From the NCBI RefSeq assembly GCF_014805685.1, contig NC_060900.1, positions 8,883,950 through 8,947,949 on the forward strand: DNA of 64,000 nt. The letters run 5' to 3'. Of the stretch, positions 48,495 to 60,330 are shown piece by piece. The number at the start of each line of letters is the position of its first letter. Within the stretch, counting starts at the first letter, position 1. Below the pieces are notes generated by a model, which made no database searches, had not been told where the DNA came from, and was given only the letters and a program-made list of their open reading frames with translations. The DNA comes from Silurus meridionalis. Taxonomy: Eukaryota > Chordata > Actinopteri > Siluriformes > Siluridae. The position numbers and the translations under genes are program-made.

Positions 48495-49825
48495 CATTTA
48501 GGATGAACAATAAATGTACAATTCCAGAATGCAATGATTTGCAAATCTAATAAACCATTTTTTAATTCACAATAGATCATAGAAAACATATCAAAGATAT
48601 AAACTAAGAAAATTTACCATTTTAAAGAAAAAAAGAAGGTGGATTTTGAATTTGACAGCCTCCAACATGTCTCAGAAATGTTTGGGCAAGTAAACAAAAG
48701 GCTGGAAATGTAAGTTCTACTTAAAGCTGAAGTAACATTTTGTAATAAATTAGGTTAGTTAGCAACAGGTCAAAAATATGATTGGGTACATAAAGACTGT
48801 CTGAGAGAGTCTTTTAGAAGTAAATATGGCCAGAGGTTCACAAATCTGCAAAATAAAACTGCATCAACAAATTGTGGAATAAAATCAGAATAGGGTTCCT
48901 TAAACTGCAAAGACTTTGCAAATTTGCAATCTTATCATCTACAATAAAAAATCATCAAAACATTCCAAGAATCTGGACAAATCTCTGTGGGCAAGGGACA
49001 AGGCTTAAAATCAATATTGCATGTTAAAGCTCTATCATGCAAAGAAGAAGCGATATGCCACAGTGGATCATCCGTCTTCATACTACTCTGTCCTTTACAT
49101 CTGCCTCTTTCACACCAACTACCTGCATGTCTTCCCTCACCACATCCATGAACCTCCTCCATGGCTTTCCTCTTTTCCTCCTTCCTGGTGGCTCCATCCT
49201 CAGCATTCTCCTACTGATCCCATCTCAATCTAGCCTACCTCACCTTGTCCAGAAAACATCCTACATGCGCTGTCCATTTAATAAACTTGTTTCTAATCCT
49301 GTTCATCTTCATCACTCCCAATGAAAATCTCAACATCTTTAGCTCTGCTACCCTTAGCTCCACCTTCTGTCTTTTAGTCAAAGGAAGCCATACGTGAACA
49401 TGATCCAGAAATCTGTGAATCTGAGTCAAAGCTCATTTAACATGTACTGAGGTGGAGTAAAAAGTGGACAGACAAATAAAAAGAAAAAAACATCAGCTTG
49501 CACTTCTGAAAATGCACCATCAATACAGAAAGGTACATACAGGTTTTAGAGCAGCATGTGCCTTAATCTGACAATGTCATTTTCCTGGAAGGCCTAGCAT
49601 ATTTTATCAATACTAAACAGCATACTGCATCTATTACAATAGTCTGGCTTCATAGTTGGGGTGTTGAAATGCAAACCAGACCTTTTAACAATTGAAAACT
49701 TTTGGTGCATTTAAACAAAAAAGACCCAGGACTGTTAAGCAGGTAGAATTCTGTATCAGACATAAATGAGACAGCATTCCTTACCAATATGCCAGCAACT
49801 GGTCTCCTCCGTTTCCAGACATACA
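48495..49825 (+). mobile_element. Tc1-like transposon relic split by a LINE fragment
   Basis: The left part (48495-49058) matches the 5' half of a widespread fish Tc1 family: GCAATGATTTGCAAATCTAA near the end, then the block with TGATTGGGTACATAAAGA, and the transposase N-terminal region with M-A-R-G-S-Q-I-C. The right part (49390-49825) matches the C-terminal half, including a block equal to V-L-E-Q-H near 49545. The stretch around the first and second catalytic Asp is mostly lost and stops are frequent. The break at 49060-49388 is a LINE fragment. Confidence 0.83.
49060..49388 (-). mobile_element. LINE (RTE-like) ORF C-terminal fragment
   Basis: The minus strand is open over 49235-49429 and encodes R-V-A-E-L-K-M-L-R-F-S-L-G-V followed by R-I-R-N-K-F-I and T-A-H-V-G-C-F. 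Further down it has G-R-R-K-R-G-K-P and F-M-D-V-V-R-E-D-M blocks. This is the post-RT C-terminal region of a common fish non-LTR element. It is inserted into the Tc1 copy. The target sequence AAGC(G/C)ATA(T/C)G is present on both sides (about 49048-49057 and 49386-49395), giving a probable 10-bp duplication. Confidence 0.82.
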
Positions 49826-50035
49826 GTATCTTACAAAAGTGAGTACACGCCTTACATTTCAGCAACCCTTTCAGTGTATCTTTTTAAGGGACAATGCTAT
49901 CGAAATGAAAATTGGATATATTTTAGAGCAGTCAATGTGCAGCTTGTCAAGCCACTATTGTCAAAATAGCTGGTAACAAAAGTGAGTACACCCTAAGTGA
50001 ACATGTCAAAACTGTGTCCAAACTGTCAATATTTC
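49826..50035 (+). mobile_element. Solo long terminal arm of a Tc1-like element
   Basis: Starts ATACAGTATCTTACAAAAGT and continues with the arm that in the 33750-34785 copy forms the left side. A second GTGAGTACACCC motif occurs at about 49982, so this arm has the outer/inner direct-repeat structure of IR/DR-type Tc1 elements. The last 50 bases equal the reverse complement of the other copy's right inner arm. No transposase remains. It abuts the previous Tc1 relic directly. Confidence 0.8.
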
Positions 50036-50063
50036 TAACTAGCATTTAGTATATAGACTGGGG

Positions 50064-50285
50064 TCCCTGGTGGTCTAGTAGTTAGGAAGCGGCGCTCTCA
50101 ACGATGCGGCCCGGGTTCGATCCCCGGTCAGGGAACCAACCCCAGCCACTCTTAGTGCCAGTTCCAAGCCCGGATAAATAGGGAGGGTTGCATTAGGAAG
50201 GGCATCCAGCGCAAAAACATGTGCCAAATCAAACATGCGAATGATCCGCTGTGGCAACCCCTAATGGGAGAAGCCAAAAGAAAGA
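50064..50285 (+). mobile_element. SINE with tRNA-Glu head
   Basis: The first 72 bases (50064-50135) form a tRNA-Glu-like sequence: acceptor TCCCTGG paired with TCAGGGA, A box TGGTCTAGTAGTTAGGA, loop with CTC anticodon, and B box GGTTCGATCCC. The anticodon stem has one mismatch plus a T:G pair, and no CCA or terminator run follows. After it comes the body CCAAGCCCGGATAAATAGGG and GGAAGGGCATCCAGCG, ending GGGAGAAGCCAAAAGAAAGA. That body is a known fish SINE tail, so this is a SINE, not a tRNA gene. Confidence 0.92.
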
Positions 50286-51689
50286 AAGTATTTAGTATAT
50301 AGACTGTTGCTATATATATTTCTAATGAAATATAATGTTAACAAACTTGATCTTTTGAGCATAAATTGTAACGCTAGAAATGTTATATTAGAATTATTTA
50401 ATTGCAACAATTAATTCTGTGATCTTAATTAAATATAATTTCAGATGAATTCAATTATTTATCTAATTAAATACAAGGAATAGCTCAGAAAACCAACAGC
50501 ACTTTATAAGCTCTAAAACCGTATTGCATAACGATTCTGTACACCTAATTAAGCTACGGTATGCATCTGGATTCTTCCTTTCTTTCTGAATAATGCATTC
50601 TAGGATGGCTAACTGCTGATATGAATTAAAAACCATAACTGTTTAGTAAATAAAAATGCCCCCAAATGTTGAACGATCGATTTCCATTCGTTTTCCAACA
50701 CCTCTGGTGTTATTTCTCTTATGTCTTGCTAAAAGTAATTCAATTTCTTTTCTTATTATATCACACACAGTCTCTCATACACACCCCCCAGAAAAAAAGG
50801 TGGGAGCTATTTTGGCATGTGCTATGCAGTTCCTTAAAAAAAAAAAAAGACACCGCAAGAGAAAATGAGCATATCGTAACTGCTCCCCCGAGCCGGATTA
50901 CGCTATGCTCATATTGTTACGCTGTTAACGTATACCAGAGACATAGTCTTTGCCAGCAGAGGCCTGGGTTGGAAAAAGGGGCTTGTATACATTACTGTAT
51001 CATGGAAAAGTCTAAATACAGGTGACTGGTGATCCAAGGCTTTTTTTCTTTCTGCTCTTATGCAGCGTATATGGGCATGGAATGTAGTTCTATAAGTCAT
51101 AAATTCATAAACAACGTCATTGTGAGAGTCAGCAAATGGTGTTCCATGACAACACAGGATGTTGAAGGCATCTAACAAAAGAAGATAAGGGAAGGTGCAG
51201 TCTAGTGTAGTAAGGGGGCAAATAAGGTAGAATCTTAATTAGTCTTATTGTGCAAACAAAAGTAAATTTGGCAGAATGACTTTGATCAGGAAAAACTGAA
51301 TCTTAAACAAAAGAAAAATGTGTAAAACAAACATTTTGTAGAAATTATAAACCTCATTTTAACCATTATATCTTTTTATATCATATCATATACCAAGATC
51401 ATATTATTTATACACTAAAAATATCCTATTCAACCATTAAAGTCATTTAACCCATGGTTGATTTAACATTAACATTGATTTATATGAAACAACAATATAC
51501 TAAAATGTAATAATAATTTACCGGAAACTAAATGCCGGTCATTTACAGTTATGAATTGAGTTTCATTCTCTGTAGCGTGCTAAATACACAAATCAGCCAT
51601 ATCATAAAAAAAACACTGACCGGTGATTATGACTGAATGCAAGACAGCACAAAGCAATAGTTTTTTTGTTTTTGTTCTGCTCTCTTGAC

Positions 51690-52130
51690 CATCCAGCTTT
51701 CCACTGTCTGCTCCCTGGACAATCAATTGGACTACATAAGCCTCTAGCAGACTACACAGAGAAAGTTTAGAGACTGCTCTGTTTTTTGTTTTCATGGAGA
51801 CATGGCTCAGTGACAAGAGTTCTGGACACTGCAATTGAGCTCAACAGTTTGTCACTGACAGAAACGCAGCTTTGTGCAGTGGAAACCTGGCCAGTCTCTA
51901 TTCCCTAAAGCTGATGCTACCTGTAACTCCACCAGCTTGGAGGAATACATAGCATCAGTGACCAGCTACATCAGCAAGTGCATCAATGACACCAGGGCCA
52001 ATTACAACTACATGCTATATCCAAAAGCTATGGATAAATGCAAAGCATTATTTGAGACTGTGCCTTCAGAGCAAATGGCAAAGAAGTGAGGGCAATTGAA
52101 AAGACGAAGCTCATATAACATCACAGTATC
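51690..52130 (+). mobile_element. LINE fragment (endonuclease start joined to linker region)
   Basis: The first part (51690-51870) has decayed endonuclease-domain text: L-D-N-Q-L-D-Y near 51715, then T-T-Q-R-K-F-R-D-C and a former E-T-W-L region. The sequence then jumps to an open frame (51874-52089) with L-F-P-K-A-D-A-T-C-N and L-E-E-Y-I-A-S-V-T-S-Y-I-S-K-C-I, the region between endonuclease and RT in the CR1/L2/Rex-like fish LINEs. Most of the endonuclease domain is deleted. Possibly the same clade as 15919-17190. Confidence 0.78.
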
Positions 52131-53512
52131 CACAGCCACCTCAAGATCACTGGTGAGACATTTGGTATATGTCTATTATTTGACCAGTCTGGTGAACTGG
52201 TCAAATAATAAATATGCATTGATGATGTTTCTTCTATCTTTATTTCTAATCAGTTGAATTTTTAAATAAAATATAAAAAAATGAAGCTTAACCTTGAGGA
52301 CGACTGGCAAGCAAAATAGCAACTTGGGAATCACCTTAGATTTTGCCATGATGTCAGCCATGCTTTAGTAAAAGCAAAGCATCTTCCAGTTGTGTGATTA
52401 ATATAGCGAAGTCTGGCACTAGCCACCGTGTGAAAGTAGGAAAGAGGCCAATAAGCTCCTGCCTGATAATGATGAGAGATGTATTCCTCCAGAAACAAAG
52501 GCAGTATTTTGATTAGCTGGTCTATAGCCATACCCCAAATTCAGCAATGCAACCATTATTTCTTAACAGTGATTGTGCTAATCGCACTACCTGTTGGAAA
52601 GACAGGCCCAAATTGATGCCGGGGTTTTAAATCACAATTAATTGGAAAAGGTATGCGGCCAAAAACTAATGCAGTTTTGTGGTCTACATAAATCTGCTAC
52701 GAGTCAAAAGGTGGCTTCATTTTTCAGCAAAAGAAAATAAAACATTGTTGTTGATGTACAAGGTGACTGCTTTCTGAGTACAGATGTTTTATTTGCTATT
52801 TTTAGCAGGGTCAATGAGTAAGAGACATTTTACTAAGTCTTTTTTGCCATTTCTTTTATTTATTGATTTTTTTTTTAATGAAAAACCCTTGAACTTATAA
52901 AATGTTACATGATGCTGGATTTTACATTATTGCTTTGTAGATTGGCAGTGCATTTACAAGCAGAATGTAGTTTAAATATTTTTGTTTTCATCAGTATGTC
53001 AGCTCTGTACTGATTGGATAGTTAAAGCTAATCACATATTTACAAAGCATTTCAGAGCACACAACAAATTGAACCTTAAGGCAGATGATAGCAGAAACCA
53101 CAAGAATCTGGGCACAGGCTTGCAGAAATTAGACAGTTGGTCTTTTCCTAATATTTAACTGTCCAGTTTCAGATTTTATTCATTCTAATGTTTGATGGGA
53201 ACATCAGCTCAAGCTTAAATTTTTCATTGTGCTGCTACATAAAATATGTCTTTCCTGTATCATGCTTTGTGTCATGCACTCACTGATGTCAAATAACAGA
53301 TGGTCATGGGCATTGAGGGTTTAGGATGGGGTCAAATAGTCTTTTGGGCCTCATGAAGAATTGAAGGCAGCAAGTGCCATCTGGGCTAAGCAATGAAGAC
53401 ATGGATGAGGAAGGAAGGAAAGGACATAGGGTGATTTACGGTTCCAGGCAGCACTAAATCTTAGCAGTCCATTTCACATTGCTATTTCACCCATCAGAAA
53501 AATAATGAATTA

Positions 53513-53514
<2 letters not shown>

Positions 53515-53570
<56 letters not shown>

Positions 53571-53585
53571 TATCTTATCTTATCC
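53515..53585. repeat. (TA)n tract followed by (CTTAT)n
   Basis: About 27 TA units, then three CTTAT units like the LINE tail repeat at 38635-38655. Confidence 0.93.
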
Positions 53586-55432
53586 CGTGGTTCATATTTT
53601 GTGTCTTGCGGTTCAGAAATAGGTCATACACTAGAAATCTAAGGACTCCCTCATGACCCTTTGACCATCACCACCCCACAACCTGATGAACTTCTTAAAC
53701 AGCTAACAAATTATCTAATTTTCCCACAAAGAAAAATGTACAATGTGCAAACATACTTTGACTCGCTGATTTAAAACAATCAAAATGACCACAAACAGAA
53801 AAGTAATACTTTTAAATGAAAATCTCTGTCTATGCATGTTTTTGTCAAACATAGGTTTGTACAAAAATAGTAATCCACACATATAATAAAATTATATTTG
53901 AATAACATTTACAGTAGTTAGTTATATTGTATGTGATAATAAAAAAAAACTATAATGTTAGGCATGTAAGTTTTAATAACTTATTTTTGTAGAAAAAAAT
54001 TAATAATGTACATGATACACACTTCTGGGCGAAAACGAAAGTAGATTTTAAAACATAAGCCAGAAAGATCAAGCATGTACTACAGTAATCTCTGACACCC
54101 AGAAAGAGATTCTACATCAAGTCCCTTCTTGTATCTACCAGAATGCACCCAAGTAACTCCACCCTAAAGCCCCTGAAGAAACTTCCTTTTACATGGGAAC
54201 TGTCATGTGTAACACCCTAATTTGCCAGATGGTATCTGTGATTCTTTCAGAGTTCATTACAGCCAAATCCCCTGTGTTGATGCTGTCAGACCGCGCTTTG
54301 TACTGAGCCTTTGGTGGTTTTTGGTGCTTAGTTCATCAGTTATCACACTAGGGTGATAATGTCAAGTGAACTAGGGGTTGATGTCACTGTGTTCTAATCC
54401 CACAAGCCCTCAGTGTAAGTATCTGGCAGGAGATGAGGCTACTGGATTAAAACCACTGGACAACCTCCAGACAACCTTCAGCTGGTCTCTGGACAAGATC
54501 AAACCAATCAAGTGCTCGGCTCAGGCTCCTGTGAAAACCAGTTAAACCTTCGCCTGGCAGCCTGCTGTCTGTGAATCCACCTAACCGCAATGTGACATGC
54601 AAATGCAAAGCTAGTTTGGAGTAAAAAGTGTGACGTGGCTCCTACTACATTTTCCCAGGCTTCACAGGATAATTAGGATTATATTAGTGACAGACATTTT
54701 AATGCTGACAGAAAGTGAGAAAAAGAGAGAGTGCAACTGAATCACTAAAAGTGTTCCATCATGGTAGGAAGGGCTAGACGTGAGATTAAGTGTATGCAAC
54801 TGTATGAAAAATAGTGCCACTTCCCAATACTTTCCAGTGCAGAGACTGCTCACACTTAGCTTTGCATTCCACACTGACAGACAAGTTAAAGGAACCCAGG
54901 CCTTCATGGGCGAGAGGGCTGGGACTCCCTCCTGTAAACAGTGTGCTGAGTAATGCCCGTTACCTCACGCACACATACACACATGCACACATTCCCTGGC
55001 CTGTGTCTACTGTGGTAGAATCAAGTCAGGCAGAATCAGAGACACGTCTAAAGCCTGCTCTCTGATCCCCCTTCAATAGTGCAAGAGTGATGGTAACATA
55101 AAACAAATTCTCTCAAGTGCACTTCCCACAACCTCAAGGCCTTCTCCATTTACTGTACCATCCACAGAACACATATGTAGACATCCACTCCCGAGCTCTC
55201 ACTTAATGCACCCTATAGTTTCAGGAATGAGTAGCCCAAATGTTTCAGTTAAGATTATAACCAGCTTCCTCTGTGGCAAAATGTGGTTAAGGTGGGGGAA
55301 AGGTTTACATACTGGTTTCCTTACTCTAGCCAGAACATACACCAATTGTCCACTACATTAAAACAATTGGCAGGTTATGTGAAAAAAAAAAATAATAATT
55401 TGTTAAATGCCACCTGTAACAGGGTGAGATAT

Positions 55433-55904
55433 ACAAGTTGTCCCCGATGGTTCAATCGATCTTACGATGGCGATAGAGATGCAACAGAATTGTAAAAATG
55501 TTTAAAAACATTGGGTCAATACCAGGATGTACACATCTGCCTTGTAAGATGCTTTACTCTGACCAGCGGTCGACAGATTTTAGTTGTCTGTTTTAGAGCG
55601 TGTATATTTTTTCTGTGTTTTTGGAGTTTCAAAGACCAATTTTTTTTTGCCCGCTGCCACACACATATATACTGCATAGTTTATACAGCACAGTAATGTA
55701 AATTGCTCTGTTTTGCTAAACTATGTGCTGTACTTTGTTAATAATCTAACAAATTACAGAACATTATTTTGCAAAACAGAGTAATTTACATACTACCCAT
55801 TACTGATTACCATTCTTTAAGCTTTATGGATACGCTAGGCCATGTCCCGACAATATTTTCATTGTAATCGAAACACATTTCTATCGTAAGTCGGGTACTA
55901 CCTA
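55433..55904. mobile_element. Tigger/pogo-like MITE
   Basis: About 470 bp. The left end ACAAGTTGTCCCCGATGG and the right end, reversed, ATAGGTAGTACCCGACTTAC are diverged inverted repeats, and both contain ATCGTAAG/CTTACGAT inside. TA-rich flanks fit a TA target. No transposase is encoded. The centre has a 24-bp inverted repeat (about 55695-55720 and 55771-55796, GCTCTGTTTTGC/GCAAAACAGAG). The class is inferred from the GTCCCCGACTTACGAT-type terminus. Confidence 0.6.
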
Positions 55905-55949
55905 TATTTAGAAGAAAGCAAACTGTCAGTTGTCAAAAGTTGCAATATT

Positions 55950-56320
55950 ACCATCAGGATAAATGGACAAGTGCAAGAATCTGAGAGTCTTTGAAAACTA
56001 GACAACTGGCAAGACAACTGGGTCAGAGCATCTCCAAAACAGTAGGTCCTGTAAGATATTCCTGGTATGCAGTTATTAGTGCCTAACAAAACTATACCAA
56101 CCAAGGACAAAGTGTGGGGAGTGAAGGCTACTCTGTCTGGTCTGATCCCACACAGGGGCTTCTGTAGTACAAAATGCCGAAACAGATAATTCTCTGATAG
56201 AGTAATTGGCTGAACAGAAATTGCATTGCAGCTTACTGCATATTCTGGCTGCATAGCTGCCCCTTTTGGACCACTGTCCACTACTACAAACACATGATTA
56301 CCATGTATGGACCAAGATCA
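55950..56320 (+). mobile_element. Tc1-like transposase relic, N-terminal part
   Basis: The plus strand gives decayed text of a Tc1 helix-turn-helix region: V-Q-E-S-E-S-L near 55970, then R-Q-L-G-Q-S-I-S-K-T near 56010 and later a block equal to R-R-L at 56125. It is a different Tc1 family from the others in the window. The long minus-strand frame over 55898-56293 is its shadow. The downstream catalytic part is missing. Confidence 0.7.
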
Positions 56321-57065
56321 GACTAAGTGACTGGACTGAAATAAGATTTCCAATACAACCGTTTAAAAATACACATCACTCAACAATTCACATAAAATGA
56401 ATATCAAAGTGAATAAAGATAAGAAAACACTTTGCTTACTTAGGCCTTTGATCTGCTAATCCATTACTGACCCAAACTGACAGAAGTCCAAAGAAAAGTA
56501 CCAAATGACCTCCCCATGGCCTTTGACCCAGTTGAGTGATGTTTTTTGTTTATTTTTGTTTTTGTGCATTGGTCCTTTTCACCTGTTGTCACAGCTACTG
56601 CTGTAGATAAAAAGATTGGGGAACTTGCTTCATACTGTACTTCGAATGCTCAGTAGTCCATCTCAATATTAGTTACACACATATGATGATACTTCTACTG
56701 GTCAATCAACAGGCCAACAATACTAAATGGTAGTCAAACACAAACATTAAATTATGGTTGAGCGTTTAAAAAACAATGCAAGAACATGAATGATAAAACA
56801 AACAAACAAAAAATCAGAAAACAAGAAACATATGTAATACACAGTTTAGTTTGGTAATCGGCTGTAAACTAGACAATTTATTTTGCCATGACCGAATATA
56901 TAATATGCAAGAATAAGTAATTGTGCTTAGAGTGGACACATGTGTTGTGATGCCACAAATGGACCAAGTGAAGAGAAGCGGGCATTGTTTCAGGTCAATG
57001 GACCAGGCTCTTTGGGGACAGGGTGCTGCAAGCAGGTTTGGCAGGCCATGCTGTTGAATGAGCTG

Positions 57066-57257
57066 GTTGTGGGTGGAGGCCATGCTGCTGGCCCCTAGAA
57101 TGAGCAAATTGTGGGTGACAGCCATGCCACTGGCCCCTGCCATGGGTAGGTTGTCAGAGGAGGTTGTGCTATCTCTTGCTAACATGGACAAGCCATGGGA
57201 GTAGGCTGCACCATCACTCTCTAGTATGGGCAAGTCATGGGTGGCTGCGTTGTTGAC
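57066..57257 (-). repeat. 42-bp degenerate tandem repeat with open minus frame
   Basis: Four 42-bp units plus a partial one. On the minus strand they translate in phase to four 14-residue units of the pattern L-x-x-x-x-x-x-x-x-x-x-(S/T)-x-(H/N/G), e.g. L-P-M-A-G-A-S-G-M-A-V-T-H-N. The frame stays open to 56814 but has a stop just upstream of the repeat. No family is recognised. It could be a remnant of a repetitive ORF in an unidentified retroelement or just a minisatellite. Confidence 0.65.
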
Positions 57258-58624
57258 CTCTGACTAGGGCTTGGCTTGGAGAGCCTTGGCAACCTCTCTG
57301 CCTGTTGACCCCAATCAGGAACATGACATGGAAGGCACTCTTATTGACCTTGTGCTGAGTTGTAGTAGGTGCCTGGGAATGTCAGGGATGTATGACTGGG
57401 AGGAAGGACCCAAATGCAGGATGGCAAGAGTACTCTCAGAGGCAAGCAAACCGGTGAGATAATCTGTCAGGGAATAAATGCCTTGGGTGTCAGAGTGGAG
57501 CAGGAAAAACGGCGAAGATCCTGAAACCATAAGATTCTGACAGCAAAGGCTGTCAGTTCAGGGATCTCATGGTCCTTGGCTCTTCTTTTCTCATAGAACC
57601 AGAAAACTGGGACATGCAGGCTCAGCAGTAAATGTGGCCCTCTCCAAAATATTTTTCAAGTCACAATTTAGCTTCTCTCACCTAAAACCTTCCTGAGCAG
57701 GTCAACCAGTGGCAGGCAGTCAGTCTAAACACTATCAGAAGCAGTGACCTACATTTACAACATAAATTCTAATATTTCAGGGAAACTGTTACAGCCAAGT
57801 TGTCAAAACACTTCTGTAGCGTGCTGCACACATTAATATATTAGAGTTAAACTTTTTTATGCCTACAAACAATGAGACATTGATTTGGTCTCGGACATAT
57901 TAAAAATCCGTTTTCAAGAAAAGCTAGACATTGTAAAAAGAGGTAGGCCAACCCCGAAGCTAGCTAGATTGTCTTAGCCTAGGAAATAGTTTGTTTGCCA
58001 CTTTCAGACCAGTGAATTCGAGCGGTACCTCTGAAGAGCGGTGCAAATTATGAGTATGCATCTCTGGGGTGTAGGTTGTATTTTATTTACATTTTTATGT
58101 TTTTGTCATGTCATTAGACAAATATTGATTCTGAACTGCACAGTTGCGGTTATAGTGTAGAGGTTTGGAGATTGCTTTAGTAAAGTGGTATTCACCCTCC
58201 ATATGTGTTATGCCACTCTCTTTGAAATTTCACATGTTGCACATGTTGAGTTTTTGTATAGTATTGATGATTTCTATAATTGTGATGTGATAGTGGTGGT
58301 ATTAAGAGGTGGATTAAGTCGGGTAAGTCATCACTGAAGGCCCAGGTACTAAATGCATGGCCCGCCACTGAGGTCAACAAAACCTGCTAGGTGGTTAATG
58401 TTCTTTTTACATTGGATAATTTTAAGAGAGCAAAAACATGAGTTATTGTGACTTCTTAGGCATGGCATCCACCAGACAATAAAATTGGCATTGCATAAAG
58501 AAATCTTCAGACTGGTAAAAGACATAGTAAAGAGCTTAAAAAAACAAACAAACAAGATCCACTGAGGGAAACTGACAGAGCTGAGCTCAGGCATGAAGAT
58601 AACACTGTCCTCAGCAGCTGCCCC

Positions 58625-58860
58625 CATTATTTCACAGTGGTCTGTTAGCTATAATGCACCTGATAGCTGAGGTAGATGCAAGTGCAGGATAAGAATGTTT
58701 ATTATAATAAACAGACAAACGATCGAAAATAGAAGGCAAACACAAATATTTAACAGGTTATGGCTGGGTGATTAGCAAACAGTGTGAACAAGGCTAAGCA
58801 AGGATGTGAACAAGAAGCAAAATAAGATCAAGAAACCAGGAAACATGATATACGTATATA
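58625..58860 (-). repeat. Unclassified interspersed repeat
   Basis: On the minus strand it ends TATCCTGCACTTGCATCTAC and CTCAGCTATCAGGTGCATTA. The same ATCCTGCACTTGCAT tail appears on the plus strand at 8258-8276. No coding capacity is visible. Confidence 0.5.
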
Positions 58861-59320
58861 TCTGTATATATACATATAGTCAAGGTAGGGGTATACATAC
58901 AGATCATTAAACGTTCAACATCAATTATTAATGTCTAAGGCCTCTAGACTTTGTTTTAAAGCATAAAAATTACCGCACTACACTTCATAAACCTGAACAA
59001 TGTTTATCTATATGTGAAACAATAAATTAGTAGTTCTTTAGCATAAGGATGGGTACAGACAAGTTTACTGTGGTCAAAACTAATGTGTTTAGTCATGCCT
59101 TTTTATTTAGTGAGAAAAACAGGCATATGGTAATGACAGGTTGAACAAACAATTGCAAACATGTACATGGGATGGGAAAACCCCGATGAAAGAAATGTTG
59201 TGTGTGTGCGTGTTCTTGTGTTAACATTTGCTTGTGTGTGTGTCTGTCCGATCAGCCATCCTGTGATAATGGAATCCCTGCTTTGTGATAAAAAAATGAC
59301 ATAACTGCCACAGGTGCAGA

Positions 59321-59321
<1 letters not shown>

Positions 59322-59383
<62 letters not shown>

Positions 59384-59392
59384 TGTGTGTGT
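59322..59392. repeat. (GT)n microsatellite
   Basis: About 35 GT units with one TT interruption near 59381. Confidence 0.97.
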
Positions 59393-59496
59393 ATGGCCTT
59401 GATCTTGTGCTACTGCCTTGGTAAACACACTCTTGACTCAGTCTGCCTTGTAATTACAGCAGCAAGAGGAGAACATCATTTAGTTAGGGAAGGAAG

Positions 59497-59499
<3 letters not shown>

Positions 59500-59558
<59 letters not shown>
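59500..59558. repeat. (CA)n microsatellite
   Basis: About 29 CA units, opposite in orientation to the (GT)n tract ending 107 bp upstream. Confidence 0.97.
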
Positions 59559-59559
<1 letters not shown>

Positions 59560-60330
59560 TTATGGACACTCATATACATTATACTGTCCCCTGACACACA
59601 CTTCAACTTGAAAGCAATTTATTTCACAATCCTCTTACGGATTTTTACCTCAGGCCAGATTCTATAGGTAACTTTGATAGTCCTCTCTTTTTCTTTCTTA
59701 CCCTCTCTCTATCTCTATCTCTCTCTTTTTTCTCTCTGCCACTCTCTTATTTTTAAGCAGTTTCTGCTTACTCATTCCTCAATCATTATAAAGAAAAAGA
59801 ATTTCATTAAAACAAGCAAAATCAAACCCCTATATGCTGACAGAGGCATAGATTTGCCTTATGATAAGAAACAGAACTGGCTACTGGGGAGTGTTTCAAT
59901 CCAGTAAATACTTGATAAATTCTGAATAATTTAGTAGTACCTTCCTGCACACTATACTGTATATGTAGGTTTGTTTGCAAGAGAGCTAGATAAAATAATG
60001 ACTCCTATTTTTGTCTATAAATGTGGCATTCAGCATTCACACTAAGAAGAGATTTGACAGGCATGTGTACACATAGAGAGCAGACTGCTTCCTTCGTTCT
60101 GCAAAATTTAACCAAAAATGTAACTACCCAATATACATAAGTACTCAGACACATGGCATTTCATGAATAGTCTGTTCAAATAGAAATGGAAATATAGTTT
60201 TGATCACTTTGATCATTCAGATTAGTTAGCATCACCAGCTTTAGTTTTAATGATGGTATGTAATTGTTGAAATAGATTAATAGGTACAACAAGGTTGTAT
60301 CAGGCTTTGACAAAAAGATGTAGAAGTCTA

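Noticed and set aside
50064..50135. Functional tRNA-Glu gene
   Set aside because: The fold and anticodon are good, but the anticodon stem has a mismatch, there is no terminator T-run after it, and it is joined to a known SINE body.
55898..56293. 131-residue minus-strand ORF as a gene
   Set aside because: The plus strand of the same stretch matches the N-terminal part of a Tc1-like transposase, so this frame is an antisense shadow.
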